Below, one piece after another: positions 56,023 through 64,000 of a DNA stretch of 64,000 bases. This DNA comes from Phascolomyces articulosus (lineage: Eukaryota; Mucoromycota; Mucoromycetes; Mucorales; Lichtheimiaceae): the NCBI GenBank assembly GCA_025677815.1, contig JAIXMP010000004.1, positions 496,001-560,000 of the forward strand, read 5' to 3'. Below the pieces are notes generated by a model, which was not told the origin of the DNA, did no database searches, and saw only the letters and a list, made by a program, of their open reading frames with translations. The translations under genes were made by a program, and so were the position numbers. Position 1 is the first letter of the stretch. Each line of letters opens with the position of its first letter.

Positions 56023-58231
56023 TTTGTCTCAAAGCAAAAAAGAAAAAGATTTTTTTTTCTACGCGCTGTCAAAAATATTATTCTGCATTTTTACATAAAT
56101 TAGAAGCTGCTGAGAAATTAAAAATTCGATGGATCAGCAAGCAACTTCCATCATGGATATGGTATAAGCTAAGGAATAGCCTTGTTTAACATTCATTTAT
56201 CAACGAATGCTAAATTATCTCATTATTCATGTCATACCCCAGCGCCAATCATGGTACTAATGATAGATGCATAAATTAAAGGAAATATAGAGGAGAGAGG
56301 AGGTAGCGTTGTATTTTATAAGAAATTTTGTTTTTTCCCTGTGTTTTTTTATCCATTAGTCAACATGCAGCTCTTTCAAGAAGGACGCAGTTTTATGGTT
56401 TATCTCGGTTACTTTTAAACATTCAAGTTGAGAAGTCGTAATTATCTGATTTTGAGTTGACTCTTCTTTGTCCTCGCTTTTGTCATCATCCTTCTTATTA
56501 ATAATATGAAAAATGATTCACTATAAGAATGAGAAAAACCAGTAATACTATCCTTACCGGCATCATACAGTTTTAATGGGTTGAAATATGTGTCTAGTTT
56601 AAGGTACGCTATCGTGGCATAGTTGCTACTAATAGCTGATGGTGCCAACGTTATTTGGTTCTTCTAAGGAAAAATGATGTAATAATAATGTAATGATATG
56701 ACGCTCTTCTGCTCCCAAACCAATATCCTCACGCGAGAAATGCTACTTGGAACTATCCGAGTGAGCATGTAGGTATTACTTGGTGAATTATGTCCTTCTG
56801 CTCTACTGAGCAAATATACAGCTAAATGTATTACAAAAAAGGTAATGACATTACATCTTGCTACGTCGTTTAGTAAACGTACTTCTAAAGTTGTCAACTC
56901 TAGATGTCTTCTAGATCTTTTTTTAAAAAAAATTGCACCATAATAAGCAAGATGCAAAAGTTTAAGATAGTATCATATGCTAATAAATAATCAGGATATA
57001 AATAAATTTATCCTATCATGGAATGACGATTTCCATAATATATAACAATGCGTAAATCATACAATACATCCTCATGACTATTACCCTTCATCTTGTTACT
57101 TACATATATCTTGTAAAAATGCATTTTCTTTCCAAGAATTTAAAAGCCAAAGTATATCATGTATCTATCCAGAATCTAACAGTTTTTCCAATCATAATCT
57201 TTGCATTTTACCTTGTAATAAATAAACAAATATGGACCGTTTCATATTTGGAATTTCCCACGCTGGCTTATCCCAAAATTCTGGCCATTACATCAAAAAA
57301 ACATTTCATCGTCGACAGACACGAGTGCAGCATAGTAAATCCTTGTATTCAAGGTATCCCAAGTATTATTAAATACGAATGGAAGCAAACCATAAAAGCC
57401 ACCTTGACTTCTTTGCTTGATTATTATCGTTAATTTTTGTTTTTCCTTTATAGCAGGGAGGTCATTATCTGGCTCTACAGATTTTAAACCTTGTAAATAA
57501 AAAATGTTTAACGCTACATCAAGATCTATCATCCACGATAGCGTTGTGGAGAGGTAAAATATTAATTTGCTAATGTAGATAACTTGTTATAAGGCTGTTT
57601 GAAAAAGGAGATGGTAAGTGATGGTCTTTAAATAGTTTTATTATACGGCACTGATACCTTTACACCTATAAGATAAGCTGTTATGTGTCTCCGAGTATTG
57701 TACAAGAAACAAGTAAGGGGTTGAAGGCCTGTGCTTCCATCGGAGCTGGATGTGAAACACATTTAGCTGAGACTAAGATAGATTAAAATTTATGCAAGAG
57801 CACCAAAGGAACCATTTTATACTTCTTTACCGTTCATCGTTTCTTTCAAAGTATCATCCTCTTCAAGTTTTTGTTCATATAACCTATATTTTATATATGC
57901 AGGCTATTGCCTGCCGCAGCAATTGAAATTCAACACCAGAATTGAAAACAGTCACTTAAGAAAAAAAGATATAAAAGACAGTGATTTCGCTCATTTTCTT
58001 TTCTCTTTTCTTTTTTTTTCTTTATCCTGGCCAGGGATCCATGACGGCGATTGTCCCTGGAGTAAAGAGGAGGACAGCCTTGTGCCCTCTATCCTCTTTC
58101 GCACACAGTTGGCCTATGTAAGCTTTTCGTTAAGCTCTTGGAAGTTTCTTCTTTTTTTTGTGGCATTTTTTTTCTTCATCTGCAAAATGAAGAAAATAAT
58201 CAAATAAGAAAATGATAAATAAAATACTATT
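56023..58231. other. AT-rich region with unresolved coding remnants
   Basis: Frames at 56442-56648 (minus; SSNYATIAYLKLDTYFNP), 56664-56957 (minus), 57074-57433 (plus) and 57293-57532 (minus) have partly protein-like composition but overlap on opposite strands and share no motif I can name. Near 58040-58070 the peptide GDCPWSKEEDSLV recalls a Myb/SANT start, but nothing supporting it follows. I read the region as decayed repeats. Confidence 0.3.
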
Positions 58232-58340
58232 ATTATTTTATAATAATGGTAATAGTCTCTATTATTTTAAATAATAATAAAAATACAATTACTATTTTAT
58301 AGTAATGATAATAGTCTCTATTATTTTAAATAATAATAAA
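58232..58340. repeat. Tandem repeat, 59-bp unit, about two copies
   Basis: ATAGTCTCTATTATTTTAAA occurs at 58252 and again at 58311 in the same orientation, with matching flanks on both sides (TATTTTATARTAATGRTA before it). The second copy is slightly shorter. It is AT-rich and non-coding. Confidence 0.6.
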
Positions 58341-58976
58341 ATGTTACATTTCGTTTCAAACTATTTATAAATGTATTTTTTTTATTAATGGTGGCAATGA
58401 AGGAAAATAATAATAACGTGCACGGATCAAAACGTGTAGTTGTATATAGTAACAAAGGATATATTATAAAAATAACGTTCAACTTGAACGTGTGTGTACT
58501 ATATTTTTTATTAAAAGATCTCTCTTTTTTTTACGTAATGACATTTGAATAACGATTCCGGAAAAAGAAAAGAGATCTCCATGACAGTAACAAGATTTAT
58601 TTACGGGTTGTTGTAAAGGTTTATATGGAAATAAAAAAATAATACATGCGATATTATTTTAGGTTTGACAGCTTTAAAAACCATGGTGTACCTGAATACT
58701 ATTATTATTTTTTACAAAAAAACATACTGTTTTACTAATAAGTTGTGAATCGAATTGAATATTTTCCATGCTGATTGTTCTTAGTTGCCATTTGCATCTT
58801 TGTAGCTGGGTCATAATAGCGCACCCCTTCTTTTCGTTTTCTATGACGCCAACAATAACCGCTTCACAATTTCAAACATGTCCTTTCTCAGCATCATATC
58901 AAGATCCATACCCATTTCACGTCAATGCAATTAGATCTTACTCTTTTCCAAAACGCGTTTGATCAAGAAAACATGT

Positions 58977-59246
58977 TTACGCAAATATACGATTAAGCAA
59001 ACACAATTGAATTCTATACCAAAGTATGGAATGTCCTGCATCAAGATTTCCAATCTTCGATTTTATTGCCTTGCGCTGTTGTCTATGAAAAGTCCCAGCC
59101 GTACTAAAAAGTACTTGACGATTGTGCACAGGTAGAGGAGGAGGAGGATGACGACCGAAAACAACTACTGCTTCGCACCGACAAGTATAGCGTGAAAGCC
59201 AGCGTTTTACTTTGACAACGTGGTATACAAGGAAAGCTACTGATAC
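58977..59246 (-). pseudogene. Open frame without a start, unrecognised protein remnant
   Basis: A minus-strand frame of 89 codons plus TAA with rich composition (RYTCRCEAVVVFGRHPPPPL and TAGTFHRQQRKAIKSKIGNL). It contains no Met. Upstream it meets TAA or, alternatively, a splice acceptor (TATCAG) near 59241. Pro, His, Cys and Trp content is far above that of random AT-rich DNA, so it derives from a real protein. It lies about 1 kb from a LINE fragment on the same strand; whether they belong together is unknown. Confidence 0.4.
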
Positions 59247-59650
59247 TTACAAAAAATGGATACATTATAATTTCATCATATCCTGGGGGTGTTCTATACT
59301 ACACTTAATGGCTGTGGGAGGAAAATATTTTTATATACAGAAAATACACATTTTATTTATAATTATTAAAATAACTGTATATGCTTATTAGTTTCTATAT
59401 CGCGTAAATAATAGTATATGATGACGAGATGGAGGAATAGAGGAGAAAATAGCATTGATAGTAGTGGAATTATTGGTGGTGATTGTACCGGGTTGTAAAC
59501 AAGTCTGAGGTGGTATTGGTGCGTGACGGAACAAATAGTGTTTGCAGCCGAGTTTAATGATGCGGATGACCGTCAATGATCTTTACACACGTAGTACGAA
59601 AAGGATTTTATATAGCAAGTACAGGCAAGGATGAATATTAATTATTGAAA

Positions 59651-59653
<3 letters not shown>

Positions 59654-59687
<34 letters not shown>
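59654..59687. repeat. (AT)n microsatellite
   Basis: About 16 uninterrupted AT units. Confidence 0.9.
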
Positions 59688-59689
<2 letters not shown>

Positions 59690-60307
59690 CTAATTTATAT
59701 ACAATTGGCTTTTACGTATAAAATAAATTTAGGTTCTTTTGGGTTATAATCATAATGATTATTTTGATGCTATGAAGGGAAGTATTATGATTATACATAT
59801 CTTGTTAGTGTGGGCTTTTTGTTTGCTGGACAGAAAATTATTGGATTTATTGGAAAATATTTGTTCGTATCATATGAAAGGAAACAAGGAATAGGGTTAG
59901 ATGATAAAAGTAAAGATTATTATTGGTAGCGTAAAAAGCAGTTTCAAAATACTAAAAGTAAATTTACCCTATGGAAAATTAAGATATAGGTGAAAAATTA
60001 TTATTATGATTTTATTGTGGAAGGTGACAGACCGGCGCCTTGAGCATATGGTCACTTTCTTGCGGTTCTTTATATGTTGTAAATAGGAAATATAGAAAGA
60101 ATAACTGAAAAAAACCAATTTGGGGAAAAAAGCTCACTTGTATGGTGGAGAGAGAATATCAAGCTATGTTTTGGGTACTATTATGTAGGATACATAAGAT
60201 TTAATGTGATAACTATGAGAATATATAAGGATAAGGTGAAAGGGAAAAATACGAATAAGAGGGAGAGAGTGGGTTACGATTTGAGGTGAAATTAGATTCC
60301 AGAAAGG

Positions 60308-60970
60308 TTAACTTTGAATGTTGTTTTGTTGTTGTTTCATTGTTACTTCTGGGTCAGGTTCGTCATCCAGGTTGAAGTCTGCATCTGCATGACTTAGAAA
60401 ATCAATTTCTCGTAGTACGCGAATAAGGGCTGGCCAGGCCTTTATCCATCGTTTATTGCCAAGGACTACTTCATTGCGAGGGAGATTATTCAAGATATAA
60501 TCCAAGGGTTGTACTGGATATTTTAGATCTGGAATAGTTCCATAGTAATCAAGAAGTTTTAGTAATAAGAGTTGAAGCCGTGGACATATTTTATAATGCT
60601 CCCTTGTTGCGTTTATTTCTCCACACCGACACGTTTTAATGGGATAGGATGGTAGCCAATGCATTCTCCATTTTATCATCCTATGCCGATCTTTTGATGG
60701 CAGTTCCAAGTACATTATTGGTTCGACCACTCGAATATCCCGCATACAAGAGATGGTTTTGAATTTATCTTTTAAGAGCTTAAATTCTTCATCGCGTTTT
60801 TGCTGGATTGTTGCTGAGATCAAGTCGTTTGGTGGTTTAGGAGATTTTTTGAGTTTGTTATAAAGTTGATAAAATTGGTTCCTGGTTGATAGCTTTTTCC
60901 AGTGTTCGTCAGGATTTTTGTTCCAAAGGAACGATAGTTCGATCGATTTGAAAATTAAGATATAGCACAA
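60308..60970 (-). mobile_element. 5'-truncated LINE: C-terminal end of reverse transcriptase ORF
   Basis: The 220-codon frame matches the tail after the reverse transcriptase domain of Mucorales non-LTR elements as I remember them. It has VVEPIMYLELPSKDRHRMIK, then WRMHWLP, a zinc-knuckle-like C-x-C-x9-H-x3-C (TCRCG ... EHYKIC), then PLDYILNNLP, WIKAWPALI and REIDFLSH. The RT catalytic part is missing, since upstream sequence (above 60970) turns to AT-rich DNA with stops. That is the usual result of incomplete reverse transcription. The similarity probably starts near SIELSFLWNK rather than at the first ATG. No poly(A) or duplication could be fixed at the 3' side. Confidence 0.7.
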
Positions 60971-62010
60971 GAGTTTTTTTTGGGCAGATGATAACTACAA
61001 ATTAATTTTAGAAGGTTATAAAAATAAAAAACGTGTTTTTTGTTTTGTTATAACTTTTTATTTTCTGGTTTCTTTTCAGAGTTTATTATGATATGATTTA
61101 TACTATTTCAAACGTAAAAAAAAGAAGTGACAAAGTTTCCAAGGAGGAAGAGGGTTCCTTGAGTGTATATATATAGTGACAAAAGACCTAAAGGAATCCA
61201 TCATAATGACAATTGTAGTGTCTATTCTTATAATCAGAATAATAATACCAAATAAACTTTGGAACTAATGGTAAATATGAATAATACTGATATCACCCAT
61301 TCATGAACTATTAAAATATCTACCGCAACACTAACATACTTCCACCTTCATAAAACATATTGTATTTCGTCGAACTATAATTATGCTATAATGAATTCCT
61401 GCTGTAATACAGAATGTTGATTGAATGCTATAACTATTACACAATTTGTTTATTAGGTACGTAGTCAATATGACACGTACTTATAAGAATAACAGTATAG
61501 GATATCTTTTTCTATCCGTATATTTTTGTTTTGGCTAATAATGGCCATTGTTGATATACTATTATCTAACTTCATAATTATTATGTTCTATAAAATGACT
61601 GGCCCTCATTGATATTGATCGTCATCTTAATTTTTATATATAGATTAACAATTATAGGATGAATAGGATGTAAATGATACTTGTTAATAAATCATGCCAT
61701 TGTGTAATTATTCCCTTCTATTCCCATAATGACCAACATCATTACCATCCTATTTTTACACTCTTTCTATATACATATATATCATACTGACCATTGTAAT
61801 GGGATTAGTGACATTTTTATTATGCTCATCAAAAGATCATGCGTTTATCTATAACAATGAAGAAAAATGATAAGAAAATAAGTTATTCCTATTAGGGATT
61901 AGTCTATTTCTTGGATAAAGTTGTTGATCCATACTATCTCTTAAAGAGTATAGTATAGTTCCAATTGATCATGCGAGAAGCAAGGGTCCTCCATTGAACT
62001 TAGTTCAACC

Positions 62011-62049
<39 letters not shown>

Positions 62050-63253
62050 CTGTAGAAAGTAATTATCCAAGCTGTACCAATAAAAATGAGTGAATGAATT
62101 GATAGTATGATGTACTTATTATTAATGATTCTCTTACTTCTTTACTTGTTCACGTCCTGATTGTTCAAATTTTAAATACCTACCATATATTAGTCATATT
62201 ATACGTTATAAAACGAATAGCACTTGCTGCGGTCAATAAGAAGGATAGATCCAAGTATGTATATCTCTTGAATCAGTTCCCTAAATATATATATATAACC
62301 CTGGTTCCCATGTGTATATCCGATACACAATCTCGATAATTTCATTCTTTATAATAAACCTTTAACTCAGATACTGATGATGATTTCCAACATTTTTATT
62401 CTTTTTTCTTTATATATGTAATAAGATTATTGTCGTGCGAAAAGGAGTTTATAATTATAAAGGAGCACGTTCCAAATGTGTATAATTTTTACTCAAGAAG
62501 TAAATCGGCCATTTTTTTCATGGGGATATTTACCATATTAGATAATAAGAAGGGAAACGCTCAGCACAACCTTGTTGTTGTTGTTGTTGTTGTTGGTAAC
62601 CAGCAACATAAGAATTAATGACACAATGTGAAACAATGACTGAGATAAATCGATCCGATCCCCATTTTCTTCCTTCATGATATAAGACACTATCACTATT
62701 TATTGTCACATATATAATTTGCAATCATACATATACATATAAACTTTTATAATTTATAGAATGGTACCATTATTAAAACGTTTTTAATTCACCAAACTGA
62801 TAAATCAAAGTATGTGTCATACAATGATTTCAGAGCACGATCATATACAGTATTATACTTTTTACTATGTTGTACAATTAACACTATTATATCTTTTTAT
62901 TCATGACTGTACATAAAAAAATGTTCTTCTGAAACTCTTATTCTTTATAAATCATAAAATAACTTTTCAAATAACAGTAACCATTGATGCATCGTTTGTA
63001 AGTAACAAAAGAACCCTGCATAAAAAAGAAGAACAAAAGTGTTATACGCCACAAAGAACAAAAGAAAAACCTGCTGAATTCAGTTCCAAAAAAAAAAGTT
63101 TAAATGAAATCTCGCAGCTTATCATCCAATCCTCTACCTTGGTGGTCACGTATCTAAAATAAAATAAAAATTCCCATCCTTCATCCAAAACAGAACTGAG
63201 GCTGGGGAATTTTTTTTCATAAAGCATAATACGTAAGCACTTGTTTTTATATC

Positions 63254-63260
<7 letters not shown>

Positions 63261-63296
<36 letters not shown>
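63261..63296. repeat. (AC)18 microsatellite
   Basis: Eighteen perfect AC units. Confidence 0.95.
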
Positions 63297-63297
<1 letters not shown>

Positions 63298-63484
63298 AAT
63301 CTTTGATCATTTTCCAAAGATAGTATCATTATAAGATAAAGGACAAAAGCAGTCAGCACTATAAGATATTTAAATTATAGTTTACGAAAATCTTTAAATG
63401 AGGCGCAAGGCAAAAGGAATGGGATTTTTAGTCAGTTTAAAATACCATCGTTAGCTTATATATGAAACAGAAAAATGAAAAGGG

Positions 63485-63511
63485 AAAAAAAAAAAAAAAA
63501 AAAAAAAAAAA
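63485..63511. repeat. Poly(A) tract of 27
   Basis: An unbroken A-run of 27, the longest in the window. It could be a retroposed tail or slippage; no retroelement is recognised beside it. Confidence 0.9.
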
Positions 63512-63771
63512 CTTTTTTCAGTGTATCAGCACCACCACATTTTACTCGAAAAAACGCGCTTTTTTTAATCCTAAAAGGTGAACCGTGCTCCTTTAAAAAG
63601 CGTCAATGGTATTGACTCCGATTTCATCTTCCACTTCTTGTAATAATAAAAAATCATGGTAAAGATTTCTTAAAATTACTTTTGATTCACTTAAAAAAGT
63701 AATAAAAAGCGTGTCAATGATGGATGAAATAAAAAATGCAGAAATGAAAAAGAAACTTTCTGCGTGTAACC

Positions 63772-63888
63772 ATGGTGAAAAAACAAGATGACGAACAAAG
63801 GAAACGACGTGTCGTGTTACTTGAAATGCCCATGGTAAACGCCTTTCAAAAAAAGTTTATCGGAGAAAACCGTATTTTTGTGTGTTGA
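63772..63888 (+). CDS. Possible 5' end of a gene running off the window
   Basis: ATG 63772 opens a 38-codon frame (MVKKQDDEQRKRRVVLLEMP, ending FIGENRIFVC) with coding-like composition. A GTAAAC donor lies at 63834, and downstream frames such as LKNQPRLEWYQVYF (about 63898-63939) may belong to later exons, but I found no in-frame join. It could also be a remnant. Confidence 0.25.
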   Translation: MVKKQDDEQRKRRVVLLEMPMVNAFQKKFIGENRIFVC

Positions 63889-64000
63889 ATAGGCGACCTA
63901 AAAAATCAACCTCGGCTTGAATGGTATCAAGTCTATTTTTGAATATGAAGAACCCATTTTTGGTGGTTCATCTACTGCGAAACGGATATAAACATGTGTT

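Larger units (their letters stand above)
60971..63771. other. AT-rich intergenic DNA, no gene seen
   Basis: Holds (TA)n followed by (TG)n at about 62012-62049, a (TTG)n tract at 62571-62595, and the two low-complexity tracts listed separately. The frame at 63042-63359 is created by the CA repeat and is not called. Confidence 0.6.

Noticed and set aside
58040..58075. Myb/SANT start (CPWSKEED)
   Set aside because: Only one short motif, with no Trp spacing or helix pattern after it.
62571..62595. (TTG)n giving a poly-Val or poly-Gln frame
   Set aside because: Microsatellite; the frames at 62430-62618 and 62530-62724 exist only because of it.
63042..63359. 105-codon minus-strand frame
   Set aside because: Built around the (AC)18 repeat (VCVCVC), so it is not a gene.

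Overview
The window reads as a fungal nuclear contig, most likely from a Mucoromycota species of the order Mucorales. It is strongly AT-rich, full of homopolymers and (TA)n tracts, and its genes are cut by many short GT-AG introns (mostly about 50-150 nt). The gene content fits: a secreted cellulase with an N-terminal CBM1 module, a DUF8032-type protein, a mitochondrial MIC19 subunit and a yeast-type GPC acyltransferase. Several decayed genes and transposons match lineage-specific Mucorales repeat families as I remember them. No genus is claimed. I saw no rRNA, convincing tRNA or CRISPR array.

Layout. 1-7791 is a transposon graveyard: a small pogo-like MITE (1967-2071), a coding remnant (2359-2544), and a dead lineage-specific gene (2806-5354) split by a dead IS630/Tc1-like element (3136-4543). 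Next come a bZIP factor (7792-8493, -), a CBM1-GH45 endoglucanase (10715-12241, +), two AT-rich fold-back repeats and a poorly supported orphan gene (12567-14171). A conserved block follows: GH47 mannosidase (15859-18402, +), a tandem-DUF8032 protein (18815-21658, -), alanyl-tRNA synthetase (24130-28487, +), an orphan one-helix protein (30574-31392, -), GPC1 (34504-36025, -) and a GPT2/SCT1-type acyltransferase (37912-41471, +). A dead PD-(D/E)XK-like family member lies at 41837-42626 (-). A compact same-strand trio follows: MIC19 (44007-44941), POL5 (45314-49969) and an Nramp transporter (50283-52523), which faces TTLL12 (53084-56022, -). The right end (56023-64000) is mostly repeats and remnants, including a 5'-truncated LINE tail (60308-60970, -).

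Functional themes. GPC1 and the GPT2/SCT1 homologue are head to head and both feed glycerophospholipid synthesis. GH45 is an extracellular cellulase and GH47 trims N-glycans in the secretory pathway. AlaRS and MIC19 serve mitochondria, and POL5 acts in the nucleolus. Gene models were built by hand by joining reading frames at splice sites. Every multi-exon model marked above 0.8 keeps frame through all junctions and restores family motifs. Two need microexons (16 nt and 10 nt) and two need GC-AG introns.
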